This document shows, piece after piece, positions 44,401 to 52,156 of a stretch of 64,000 bases of DNA. Below the pieces are notes generated by a model that was given only the letters and a program-made list of their open reading frames with translations, was not told where the DNA came from and searched no databases. Within the stretch, counting starts at the first letter, position 1. The number at the start of each line of letters is the position of its first letter. The DNA is from Albidovulum sp. (GTDB lineage: Bacteria > Pseudomonadota > Alphaproteobacteria > Rhodobacterales > Rhodobacteraceae): NCBI GenBank assembly GCA_030837785.1, contig JAUQYA010000086.1, forward strand, positions 65,367 through 129,366, given 5' to 3'. A program made the translations under genes and the position numbers.

Positions 44401-44729
44401 GATGCGCCTCCGCCTTCATAGTTTGGAGCGGGGCTGATCAGATTAGAGGGCTGGTGATGACCGCCGTCGATTTCACACGCCATCGTCGAGAAGAACTCGT
44501 CGCGCTCCAACATGCGCTCGAAATACTCTTCGCCGATCTGCTCCTCGGGCGGAGGATCGTCGTCGAAGGCATTGCTCCACCAACCCTGGGCGATGCGCGT
44601 GCGCCAGCTCAAGGCTTCCTCCCTATTGAGGAAGACACGAACATCCGTGCCATGAGGATGCTCATAGATGGCGACATGAACAGGTAGCCGGATGTTCTGA
44701 TCGCGGGTGGGCTTGGTGTCGGACAGCAT
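44397..44729 (-). CDS. conserved hypothetical protein (110 residues)
   Basis: MLSDTKPTRDQNIRLPVHVA, then IYEHPHGTDVRVFLNREEAL and an acidic stretch (DDDPPPEEQIGEEYFERMLE). The family is not recognised. The ATG at 44729 follows TTTCAGGAGACAAGACG, part of a hairpin-T-run-ribosome site unit. Strongly acidic, which is common for anti-restriction proteins, but I have no direct evidence for that role. Confidence 0.72.
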   Translation of the reverse strand: MLSDTKPTRDQNIRLPVHVAIYEHPHGTDVRVFLNREEALSWRTRIAQGWWSNAFDDDPPPEEQIGEEYFERMLERDEFFSTMACEIDGGHHQPSNLISPAPNYEGGGAS

Positions 44730-44748
44730 CGTCTTGTCTCCTGAAATG

Positions 44749-44779
44749 AAAATGGCCCGCCGTTGGAGGGCGGCGGGCC
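44749..44779 (-). terminator. terminator fused to the next ribosome site (second copy)
   Basis: GGCCCGCCG (44754-44762) and CGGCGGGCC (44771-44779), then TTTTCATTTCAGGAG on the minus strand. Ends the 158-residue gene and leads into the 110-residue gene. Confidence 0.75.
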
Positions 44780-44802
44780 AGGTGGATTCGGAAATGAAAA
44801 GG

Positions 44803-45279
44803 TCAGGCGGCGGCGCGACCCTCAATGGCATCGGCGCCAACCTCGTCGGCTGTGATCTCATCGAGACGGGCGCGACTGTAGCCGGTCCTGGCCAGCCAGA
44901 GTTCGGCCGCCTCGTGGTTCTCGGCGAGGTGCAGCAACTCAACGTTCTCGCCGACATCCTGCACGACACGGACCTGGCCGATCTTCGGGCGCTCGATCAC
45001 CCGGAAGTTCAGATCGCTGTCGATGCCATAGCTGCGCATGACGGTGATGAGGATGATGCCGCCTTCGCCGAAATCGCCCTCATGCAGGGTGAAGGACGGC
45101 GGGGTCGTGTAGGTCGGGCGCTCGCGTCCCGGCTCCTTGCGCACTAAGCGACCGACACCGTTGCGGGTTTTCCACGCGGCAAGTTTCTTCGTGAAACGCG
45201 CGGGCGGCTTCGGCTGACCATCGCTGTAGGCCACGAGCGAGCCGAGCGGCGCGATGTCGAAGATGAGAGAAGCGGACAT
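44803..45279 (-). CDS. conserved hypothetical protein (158 residues)
   Basis: MSASLIFDIAPLGSLVAYSD, with PPARFTKKLAAWKTRNGVGR and FGEGGIILITVMRSYGIDSD further on. It is common in ICE leading regions near parB but has no name I can support. No membrane segment. The hairpin-T-run-CAGGAG unit lies just before its ATG. Confidence 0.72.
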   Translation of the reverse strand: MSASLIFDIAPLGSLVAYSDGQPKPPARFTKKLAAWKTRNGVGRLVRKEPGRERPTYTTPPSFTLHEGDFGEGGIILITVMRSYGIDSDLNFRVIERPKIGQVRVVQDVGENVELLHLAENHEAAELWLARTGYSRARLDEITADEVGADAIEGRAAA

Positions 45280-45304
45280 GAATCTGGTCTCCTGAAACGA
45301 AAAC

Positions 45305-45324
45305 GGCCCGGCGGGTGCTGGGCC
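45305..45324 (-). terminator. terminator fused to the next ribosome site (third copy)
   Basis: GGCCCGGC/GCTGGGCC then, on the minus strand, CGTTTTCGTTTCAGGAGACC. It ends the parB transcript and provides the ribosome site of the 158-residue gene. Confidence 0.72.
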
Positions 45325-45380
45325 TTACGGTGGAAGGGGATGGAAAGCGGGGCGACCGAGGCCGCCCCGCCCGGGGCGCG

Positions 45381-47534
45381 TCATTCGGCGGCGACGAGGG
45401 CCGCCGGATCGTCGGCGGCTTCGGCCTCGGCCGCGTCGTCGTCGCCCGCGAGGAAGTCGGGCAGCGCCACGCCGTCCTCGTCCTGATCGGCAGCGCCGCC
45501 CAGGCCCTGCGCATCCATGGCGGGGCGCAGCGGCTCGGGCAGCCAGCCGGAATCGACCAGAAGCCGTTCGGCCTCCTTCGCCATATCGCCCTTCTTGAGA
45601 TGCGCGATGAGATCGGCGGCGCGATCGCCAGCGCCCTCGCGCACCGCTTCGAGGATGCGGGTCTTGGTCACGCGGCCCAGGTAGTTCTCGACCGTGGGCC
45701 TCCAGCCCGCCTCGACGAGATCAAGGCCCGTGGCCTGGGCCAGCCGTTCGGCCTCGGCCATGCGGCGATCGAGACCGTGCTGCGAGATGCCGTTCCCCGA
45801 ATAGGGGTTGGGCCGCTCGTAGAGCGCATTGACGCCGAAGCTGACGCAATGGGCGAGCAGCGCCAGGCGGCTGGCATCGTCGAGGCCATCGATCCATCCC
45901 CAGAGCCGGTCGTCATCACCGGAGGGAATGTCGCCCCGCCAGGCGTCCGCGCGCTCGTCGATCATCTTCGCGGCGGCACTGTCCGCGAGCCCGGTCGCGT
46001 CAGTGGGGAGATAGATGTGACGCACCGCGGCATAGAGGCTGGTTCCCGAAGTGGAGGTGCGCTCGAAGGTGTCCAGGACCAGCTTGTGCAGCAGGGCCGT
46101 CATGGCGACGTGCGGATTCTCGGCGAGTGCATTGCGCAGCGCCAGCGTCCGCCAGGCGGTCAGGTCGATCACCAGCCGCTCGGGAAGCGGCTTGACGGCA
46201 TCGTCCTCCTCCTCGTCACCGTCCGGGACCGGCTCGCCGCCAATGGTGATGATGGCGCGCTGCACGACATCAGGATCGGACGGGTCGGCACCTTCTCCGG
46301 CATCCTCGCCGTCGACGGTCTCGGGTTGCTCGTCCTCGGGGCGGACGTAGCCGCTGCTGACGATCAACTCGCCCTCACGGCCGATGCTGACGAAGACGCC
46401 GGCACGCGCGATGTCTTCCGGTGCGAAGGTGACAGGCCGGTTCTCGAAGGCTTCCAGTTCGGCTTCGATCTCCCCGAGCCGCTGATCGACCTCATCGGGC
46501 AGGTCATCGGCTTCGGCATACTGCGCTTCGAGTTCGTCAAACTCATCGCGCAAAGCCTCGCGAGTGGCGCGCTCCTCGTCGGTCAGTTCCTGGGTCACGC
46601 CGACCAGCCTGCGCAGGCCGTTGGTATGGCCGTAGGGAAGCTCGACCGCCGCGTCGATCCACTTCCAACCCTGACCGGCGATCTCGTCGGCGGCGGTGCG
46701 CAGCCTCTCGTCGACCAGGCGGTCGAGGAGCGTGACGTCCTGCAACCAGCCGCCGTTCTCGTCGGAGAAGAGATCGCGCAGCACCGGGCCGCCCGCCGCT
46801 TCATAGGCTTCGGCGCCGATGAAGAGAGCCCGCTTGTCGGCGGCCGGAACCGTGGTCTCGGTCAGCATGTTGCGGATCTGCCAGGGTTCCTTCTGCCAGG
46901 AGTTGCTCACGCGCTCCCAGACCTGCTGCTGACGCTCGTGGTCGGGGTTGACGGTGAAGGCTTCCAGCATCGCCAGCGTCATCTCGTTCCGCGCATAGGC
47001 GTCGTGCAGGGACGGCGCGACCGTCGCGAGGCGAAGGCGCTGCATGATGTAGCGCGGCGTGGTCCGCCAGGCGTCGGCGATCTCCTCCTTCGACATGCCC
47101 ATGTCGAACATCCGCTTGAACGCCTTGAACTGGTCGAGCGGATGCAGGGCGAGGCGCAGCAGGTTCTCGGCCAGCGAGTCGTCGACGGCCGAGGTCCTGG
47201 CATCGGCCTTCTTGACGATGCAGGGCACGAGGCCATCAGCCGGGAAGCGACCTGCCTCGACGAGGCGCGCGATGGACCTGTAGCGGCGGCCGCCGGCCGG
47301 GGTCTCGAAATCGCCGGTCTCGTTCCCGTCCTCGTCGAGGATGGCGCGGACATTGAGACCTTGCACGAGATCCTCGCGCCGGTCGATGTCATGGGTGAGT
47401 TCGTCCAGCCCGGCCTCGACGTCGATCTCGCGAACATTGCTGTCCGACAGGCTGATCCGGTTGAACGGAATGTCCCGCGCCCGCGAGAAGACGATCATCG
47501 GGGCAGCGGGCTTCTTCTTGGCAGCTTTTGCCAT
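45381..47534 (-). CDS. parB: ParB/RepB/Spo0J family protein
   Basis: A 717-residue protein, much longer than a classic ParB. The N-terminal CTPase-type ParB domain is clear: PFNRISLSDSNVREIDVEAG, then VQGLNVRAILDEDG and PAGGRRYRSIARLVEAGRFP. A central helix-turn-helix region (MGMSKEEIADAWRTTPRYIM, QRLRLATVAPSLHDAYARNE) follows, and an acidic C-terminal half of unknown function (GEDAGEGADPSD; EEEDDAVKPLPERL). Large ParB-like proteins of this kind sit in the leading regions of alphaproteobacterial elements and may help anti-restriction rather than partition. The radC-like leader lies upstream. Confidence 0.9.
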   Translation of the reverse strand: MAKAAKKKPAAPMIVFSRARDIPFNRISLSDSNVREIDVEAGLDELTHDIDRREDLVQGLNVRAILDEDGNETGDFETPAGGRRYRSIARLVEAGRFPADGLVPCIVKKADARTSAVDDSLAENLLRLALHPLDQFKAFKRMFDMGMSKEEIADAWRTTPRYIMQRLRLATVAPSLHDAYARNEMTLAMLEAFTVNPDHERQQQVWERVSNSWQKEPWQIRNMLTETTVPAADKRALFIGAEAYEAAGGPVLRDLFSDENGGWLQDVTLLDRLVDERLRTAADEIAGQGWKWIDAAVELPYGHTNGLRRLVGVTQELTDEERATREALRDEFDELEAQYAEADDLPDEVDQRLGEIEAELEAFENRPVTFAPEDIARAGVFVSIGREGELIVSSGYVRPEDEQPETVDGEDAGEGADPSDPDVVQRAIITIGGEPVPDGDEEEDDAVKPLPERLVIDLTAWRTLALRNALAENPHVAMTALLHKLVLDTFERTSTSGTSLYAAVRHIYLPTDATGLADSAAAKMIDERADAWRGDIPSGDDDRLWGWIDGLDDASRLALLAHCVSFGVNALYERPNPYSGNGISQHGLDRRMAEAERLAQATGLDLVEAGWRPTVENYLGRVTKTRILEAVREGAGDRAADLIAHLKKGDMAKEAERLLVDSGWLPEPLRPAMDAQGLGGAADQDEDGVALPDFLAGDDDAAEAEAADDPAALVAAE

Positions 47535-47546
47535 CGTGGTATCTCC

Positions 47547-47616
47547 GCGACGGGCGCCGAGAGCCTCTCTCTCGACCCTAAACCCGTCACGAAGCGAAGC
47601 GCCGCCCTCTCACTCT
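47547..47616 (-). ncRNA. radC-like leader element 2 (parB)
   Basis: AGAGTGAGAG (47616-47607), GTGACGGG (47590-47583), a 28-base inner part, and CCCGTCGC (47554-47547), ending 12 bases before the parB ATG. Confidence 0.62.
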
Positions 47617-47675
47617 AGGAGGGCAGCGCCACAGAACCGGCACGGGCTATCGCGGAACCGCAAACCCGCTTCTGA

Positions 47676-48065
47676 TCAGTCAGCCTCGGCGACCTCTTGC
47701 GCGGATGGGTAGTCCCGCCTGTCGAAGACGGTTACCGGGCCATGATCCGCGTGCTGAAGGGCGCCTTCCACGAAGGCGTATTCCGCGTCGAACTGCTCGT
47801 AGAAGGCATCGACCGCGGCCTCCTCGTCTTCGGCTTCGACCTCCTGGACGAAGCAAACCCACATCGCCCGCCGCTGGCGGACGAAGTAGCGGTTCAAGGC
47901 GGGAACGCACTCGAACACCTCGTTGATGTCGCCGTCCAGCTCGGCGGCCTCGAATTGTTCGACGGCATGGTTGCGATCCTCGGCATCGCAAACCCAAGAC
48001 TCGTTCTCGGAGCCGTAGCAGACGAGGAATATTTTCAGGGGCTTTGGGGCCTGTATGGCGGTCAT
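47676..48065 (-). CDS. acidic conserved hypothetical protein (129 residues)
   Basis: MTAIQAPKPLKIFLVCYGSE, then WVCDAEDRNHAVEQFEAAEL and VCFVQEVEAEDEEAAVDAFY. The composition is strongly acidic (many Glu and Asp), with a beta-alpha pattern. I do not recognise the family. A DNA-mimic anti-restriction role would fit the charge and the leading-region position, but this is inference. The radC-like leader lies upstream. Confidence 0.72.
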   Translation of the reverse strand: MTAIQAPKPLKIFLVCYGSENESWVCDAEDRNHAVEQFEAAELDGDINEVFECVPALNRYFVRQRRAMWVCFVQEVEAEDEEAAVDAFYEQFDAEYAFVEGALQHADHGPVTVFDRRDYPSAQEVAEAD

Positions 48066-48076
48066 CGGCTTTCTCC

Positions 48077-48149
48077 GTGACGGGCCGCCGCGAGCCTTTC
48101 TCCGGCATCCAACCCGTCACGACCCGAAGCGCCGCCCTCTGCCTCCTGA
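48077..48149 (-). ncRNA. radC-like leader element 3 (129-residue gene)
   Basis: GTGACGGG (48120-48113), a 28-base inner part, and CCCGTCAC (48084-48077). Here the outer stem is fully Watson-Crick: the G-U wobble of the other three copies is replaced by an A-U pair, which is covariation that supports the stem. The AGAGTGAGAG box is weaker (GGAGGCAGAG). Confidence 0.62.
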
Positions 48150-48213
48150 GGGACGGCGCTGCAAGCCGGAAAGCCGCAAATCCGGCTCCGCGTGTCGGCA
48201 GGTTTCAGGCGAT

Positions 48214-49161
48214 CTAGACTCCGCACATGCCCTCGCATTCGTTCGGCCATAGGTCGAGTTGGGCATGATCGGCCGCCGTCGACAGATCGGCCCGGTCGAG
48301 GGGAACAGCAGAGCGATGAAGATAGACCTCGCCGCGAATGCCCCGGAATCCGGTGCGAATGACGGCATCGACCGACACGGCGTCGGCCCATGCTTCGGGA
48401 TCGTGGTCGCGCATGTGCCGCCAATGATCGTTGGAATGGAACGGGCAGCCGATGCAGGCGCTCTTGGGTGGCAGGGGATAGTGGTGGCGTTCCAGCCACC
48501 GCAGGCAGTCGTAGCGGGTCATGCCCCGCTCGATCAGGGGCCAGCGATTGACCTGCCAGGTCTCGAACGAGGGCTTCATGCGCAGCGCCTCGTCGAGCGA
48601 AATGCCGATCCATTGCTCGGCGACCGGCGACTTGGGAGAGCGCCGCCGGGCAATGCCGAGCAGTTCGCGCACCTTTCGCCGGATCGGCACGATCTTGTAA
48701 TCGCCGGTGCATTGGCGTCGGATCATGCCAATCCCGACGCGATCACTCGCCACAATGCGGGAGCCGACGACGACGAGATCGCCGTTTTCGTCTTCGTCAT
48801 ACACCGGAATCTCGGTCCCGGAGGGTGTGACGGTGCGGGTGAAGGCGGGGATCGAGGCCCATCGCTCGCCACGAGCGCCGGCGAGCAGATCGGCGCGAAT
48901 ATCCCCGGCCGAGACGATATGGATGGGGAACGGCAGGACGTTGGGCGATCTCAACCAGGCGAGGTGCTCATAGACGGCCTTCGGCTCCCAGCCCGTGTCT
49001 GCGAAGATCGCGCAATCGGGCATCGGGTCGATCTCGCCATGGGCGGCCATCAGGGCGAGCGTGGTGGACTGGACGCCGGCGCCAAGGCTGAGGACGCGCA
49101 GCCGGATGGTGGCCGCCTGCGCAGGATCGGGCGCGAAGCCGGGGAAGGCGGGCGCGTTCAT
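48214..49161 (-). CDS. PAPS-reductase-like (adenine nucleotide alpha hydrolase) protein
   Basis: A 315-residue protein with the PP-loop LSLGAGVQSTTLALMAAHGE near residue 25, FADTGWEPKAVYEHL and RRQCTGDYKIVPIRR, and Cys clusters CIGCPFHSNDHW and ECEGMCGV at the C-terminus. The fold is that of PAPS reductase/DndC, but the pathway genes for sulfate reduction or DNA phosphorothioation are absent. Its ATG shares one base with the ardC stop (TGATG), so it is made together with an antirestriction protein. A DNA-modifying or anti-defence role is possible. The frame 3 bases longer starts with GTG. Confidence 0.85.
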   Translation of the reverse strand: MNAPAFPGFAPDPAQAATIRLRVLSLGAGVQSTTLALMAAHGEIDPMPDCAIFADTGWEPKAVYEHLAWLRSPNVLPFPIHIVSAGDIRADLLAGARGERWASIPAFTRTVTPSGTEIPVYDEDENGDLVVVGSRIVASDRVGIGMIRRQCTGDYKIVPIRRKVRELLGIARRRSPKSPVAEQWIGISLDEALRMKPSFETWQVNRWPLIERGMTRYDCLRWLERHHYPLPPKSACIGCPFHSNDHWRHMRDHDPEAWADAVSVDAVIRTGFRGIRGEVYLHRSAVPLDRADLSTAADHAQLDLWPNECEGMCGV

Positions 49162-50114
49162 CACGCTACCTCCCGTTTGTCATCGGTCGCACCAAGGCCG
49201 CCCGCGTCCGGCAGGAAAGAGAGCAGCCAGTCGGCCGCCTTGCTGGCCTGCGAGGCAGCGCGGACGATGGCGCGGTTGTCCTCGCGCAGAACCTCCAGCC
49301 AGGAACCGATGTAATCCGCATGACGCACGGTCGGCACGATGCCGAGCGAGGCGCAGCAGAACGCGGCGCTCATCTCGGCGATCAGCTCCTCGAAGGCGTA
49401 TTTCCGGGTGCCGAAGCTGCCGGAGAAATCCCGGTTCAGCCGGGACGCATGACCAGTCGCATGACCCAGCTCGTGCAGGGCCGTCCGGTGCCAGTTGATC
49501 GGCTCGAAATAGGCCTGCGGAGGCGGCACGACCACATGGTCGAGGGACGGCATATAGAAGGCCCTATCCCCGCCGATACGGAAGTCGATGCCGGTCGCCT
49601 TGATGAGCGCCTCGACCCTCGGCTCGATCAGGCCGGGCGTCGGGGGCGGCATAGCGACGGCAATATCCTCGGGAAGGCCCTCGCATTGCGCGGTGTTGAA
49701 CACCGTGAACCGCTTCAGGAACGGGATTTTTCCGGGCTCCTCGCCGGTCTCACGCGCTCGGCGCTTCTCGTCCTCGGGCGTGAAGCGGTCGGCATAGACC
49801 ACGGTAGTTCCGCGCTCGCCCTTGCGGACATTGCCCCCGAGCGACAGCGCCTGGCGGAAGGTGAGCCAGCCCTGTCCGGGAAAGCCGTGCTGGACGACCG
49901 CGCCCCAGAGGATCAGGATGTTGATGCCGCTGTAGGTGCGGCAGGTAGCGGCGTTCTTGGGCAGGCCGAGCGGGGCCTGCGCCGCTGACGAGCCCCAAGG
50001 TTGCACCCAGGGGAGCTGCCCGGCCTCCAGCTCGGCGATGATCTTGCCGGTGATTTCGTCGTAAAGGTTCGCCCGGTCCGAGCCTGGGCGCGCGCTGCGA
50101 TCTCGTCTGGACAT
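49161..50114 (-). CDS. ardC: ArdC family antirestriction protein
   Basis: A 317-residue protein. The N-terminal ssDNA-binding domain has NLYDEITGKIIAELEAGQLP and WLTFRQALSLGGNVRKGERG. The C-terminal zincin domain has the metal site HELGHATGHASRLNR (HELGH at residues 214-218) and FEELIAEMSAAFCCASLGI. ArdC proteins bind single-stranded DNA and protect it from restriction during entry, which fits the leading-region place and the radC-like leader. Length is normal. Confidence 0.94.
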   Translation of the reverse strand: MSRRDRSARPGSDRANLYDEITGKIIAELEAGQLPWVQPWGSSAAQAPLGLPKNAATCRTYSGINILILWGAVVQHGFPGQGWLTFRQALSLGGNVRKGERGTTVVYADRFTPEDEKRRARETGEEPGKIPFLKRFTVFNTAQCEGLPEDIAVAMPPPTPGLIEPRVEALIKATGIDFRIGGDRAFYMPSLDHVVVPPPQAYFEPINWHRTALHELGHATGHASRLNRDFSGSFGTRKYAFEELIAEMSAAFCCASLGIVPTVRHADYIGSWLEVLREDNRAIVRAASQASKAADWLLSFLPDAGGLGATDDKREVA

Positions 50115-50125
50115 CGCGGTTCTCC

Positions 50126-50196
50126 GCGACGGGCGCCGGAAGCCTCTCCTCCAGCCCTAAACCCGTCACGGCAAACCCGGTCCGCACTCTCACTCT
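50126..50196 (-). ncRNA. radC-like leader element 4 (ardC)
   Basis: AGAGTGAGAG (50196-50187), GTGACGGG (50169-50162), a 28-base inner part with GAGGAGAGGCTTCC, and CCCGTCGC (50133-50126), ending 11 bases before the ardC ATG. Confidence 0.65.
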
Positions 50197-50489
50197 AAAG
50201 GGGGCGTTGCGGGGTCTCCCCGCTCGATGGGGGTGCGCCGGCAACGCAGTGCCGGCCAGGGGGAAGGCTTTCCCCCGCCAGAAAACCGTAGAGGCGCAAA
50301 GCCGTGGATCAGGATTTCAGGAAACTGAGATAGCTGCCCTATAGATGGTCGAGGTGCTTCTCGGTCCGCGCCGCCAACTTGGCGATCCTCGCCGCCCAGA
50401 CCATCCCGGCTTCGCGAGAAAGTCTGCTCGATGACCTTCTTGATCAGGGGAGCAATCATCTAGCACCAGAGTGGGTCACCAGGCGTCTA
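50197..50489. other. gap at the backbone/cargo boundary with a gene remnant
   Basis: On the minus strand MIAPLIKKVIEQTF runs into another frame that reads MVWAARIAKLAARTEKHLDH then a stop near 50340. This looks like a frameshifted remnant of a small ICE protein. The rest shows only GC-rich sequence. The boundary between backbone and cargo lies here, since both strand use and composition change. Confidence 0.4.
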
Positions 50490-50526
50490 TTGCAAACTGT
50501 CAGAAAACTTCATATATTTCTGACAG
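50490..50526 (+). promoter_or_regulatory. abiE promoter with an operator
   Basis: TTGCAA (50490-50495), 17 bases, TATATT (50513-50518). A 10-base perfect inverted repeat, CTGTCAGAAA (50497-50506) and TTTCTGACAG (50517-50526), spans the spacer and covers the -10 and the ribosome-site edge. AbiEi proteins repress their own promoter through inverted repeats, so this is its probable operator. Confidence 0.8.
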
Positions 50527-50536
50527 GAGATTGACT

Positions 50537-51130
50537 ATGCAGCGCTTGACCGAACAGATTCTGGAACATGCCGCTCGGCTGCCCGAAGGGGCGCCGATTG
50601 CGGCCAAAGGTTTGCTTCACCTCGGCAATCGTGCCGCGGTAGACCAGGCCTTATCGCGCCTTGTCGAGCGCGGTCAGTTGATGAGGGCTGGACGCGGGGT
50701 TTACCTCCTTCCTGTCACCAGCCGATTCGGCACTAGGGCTCCCTCGGTCCAGACTGCGGTCGAGGCCTTGGCCGCCCAGCGCGGTGAGGTGATCGTCTCC
50801 AGCGGTGCTACGGCCGCAAGCACGCTCGGCCTCACGACGCAGGTCCCGATCCGGTCCGTCTATCTGACGTCAGGCCGCAGCCGTAAAATGAGCTTCGGCA
50901 AGCAGGTGGTAGAGCTTCGTCATGCTCCGCGCTGGCAACTCGCTCTGGCGCAGAGGCCGGCCGGTGAGGCCGTGCGAGCTTTGGCGTGGTTGGGACCCGA
51001 TAAGGCCGAAGCCGCGCTCCGGGCCTTGAAGCGAAAGCTCCCCCCAGCCGTCTTCAGCGAGTTGGTCGCAGCGGCGCCGCAGCTTCCGACCTGGCTCGCG
51101 CGCAGTGTCGGGAAGGTCGCGCATGGCTGA
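50537..51130 (+). CDS. abiEi: AbiEi/DUF6088 family antitoxin
   Basis: A 197-residue protein: an N-terminal winged helix (LTEQILEHAARLPEGAPIAA, LVERGQLMRAGRGVYLLP) and the AbiEi-type C-terminal domain (VIVSSGATAASTLGLTTQVP, RSVYLTSGRSRKMSFGKQVV). It would repress the operon and counter the AbiEii toxin. AGGAG lies 8 bases before the ATG. Overlaps the toxin gene by 8 bases. Confidence 0.88.
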   Translation: MQRLTEQILEHAARLPEGAPIAAKGLLHLGNRAAVDQALSRLVERGQLMRAGRGVYLLPVTSRFGTRAPSVQTAVEALAAQRGEVIVSSGATAASTLGLTTQVPIRSVYLTSGRSRKMSFGKQVVELRHAPRWQLALAQRPAGEAVRALAWLGPDKAEAALRALKRKLPPAVFSELVAAAPQLPTWLARSVGKVAHG

Positions 51131-52139
51131 CGCCTTCCTCCACCTACCGGCCGGGGATCGCCGAGAGGCGCTGGGTGTGGCGGCCGACCGTTCCGGGCGG
51201 CCGCCACACCTCCTTGAGAAAGATGTGTGGGTAGTTTGGGCGCTTTCGGCCCTCTACGGATCATCACTCGGCGAACATCTGGTGTTCAAGGGCGGCACGT
51301 CGCTGTCCAAGGCCTACGGCGTCATCCGGCGCTTCTCCGAAGATGTCGACCTGACCTATGACATTCGTGCGCTCGCCCCCGACATGGTCGGCGACAACGG
51401 CGAAGCTCTGCCGAAAACGCGCAGCGAGGAAAAGCGCAGGTCGAGCGAGGTGCGTAAGCGGCTTCCCGAATGGGTGGCAAGCGCGGTGCAGCCGATCATC
51501 GCCGACGCGCTGGTTGTGGACTCCCTATCTGCCGCGATCCGAGTCGAAGCGGACCGGGTGTTCATTGACTACCAAGCCACGACGGCTGGCTCCGGCTATG
51601 TCGCACCGAGCGTCATGCTTGAATTCGGCGCCCGCTCGACAGGTGAGCCCGCGAGCCTTCGCGATGTTACTTGCGATGCAGCCGACTTGGTCGAGGGCGT
51701 CGACTTCCCGACAGCTCGGCCGCGCGTAATGCATGCTGAGCGCACCTTCTGGGAGAAGGCGACGGCGATCCACGTCTTCTGCCTTCAGGAACGGTTGCGT
51801 GGCGATCGCTTCGCGCGCCATTGGCATGACGTCGCGCGCCTTGATGAGGCAGGCTTTGCGACCGCCGCCTTTGCTGACCGCGAGTTGGCCAACGCGGTCG
51901 CGCGCCACAAGGCGATGTTTTTCGCCGAGAAGGCGGTGAACAGATCGGCGATCGACTATGAAGCCGCGGTAGGTGGCAGTTTGCAGCTTGTCCCCTCGGG
52001 CGATGGCGCAAAGGCTCTGGCGGAAGACTACGCCCGAATGGTCGACGATGGCCTCCTTCTGGAGGATGCCGAGCCGTTCGATGCTCTCATGGCGCATTGC
52101 GCCGATATCACCGCACGAGCCAACGGCGCGGGCAAATAA
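51123..52139 (+). CDS. abiEii: AbiEii toxin, nucleotidyltransferase
   Basis: A 338-residue type IV toxin of the DUF1814 family. The nucleotidyltransferase centre is LVFKGGTSLSKAYGVIRRFS followed by EDVDLTYD (residues about 53-80); ERTFWEKATAIHVFC is the later family motif. The known relatives add nucleotides to targets such as tRNA and stop growth on phage attack. The start at 51123 overlaps abiEi. Confidence 0.9.
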   Translation: MADAFLHLPAGDRREALGVAADRSGRPPHLLEKDVWVVWALSALYGSSLGEHLVFKGGTSLSKAYGVIRRFSEDVDLTYDIRALAPDMVGDNGEALPKTRSEEKRRSSEVRKRLPEWVASAVQPIIADALVVDSLSAAIRVEADRVFIDYQATTAGSGYVAPSVMLEFGARSTGEPASLRDVTCDAADLVEGVDFPTARPRVMHAERTFWEKATAIHVFCLQERLRGDRFARHWHDVARLDEAGFATAAFADRELANAVARHKAMFFAEKAVNRSAIDYEAAVGGSLQLVPSGDGAKALAEDYARMVDDGLLLEDAEPFDALMAHCADITARANGAGK

Positions 52140-52156
52140 AAGAAGGGGGACAGGGA

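Noticed and set aside
43777..44421. Plus-strand frame of 214 codons
   Set aside because: It covers the mirror copy of the 54-residue gene and then runs opposite the 98-residue gene; no independent coding evidence.
50190..50459. Minus-strand frame of 89 codons after ardC as an intact gene
   Set aside because: It changes frame relative to the plausible MVWAARIAKLAAR remnant and runs through the ardC leader; kept only as a remnant.
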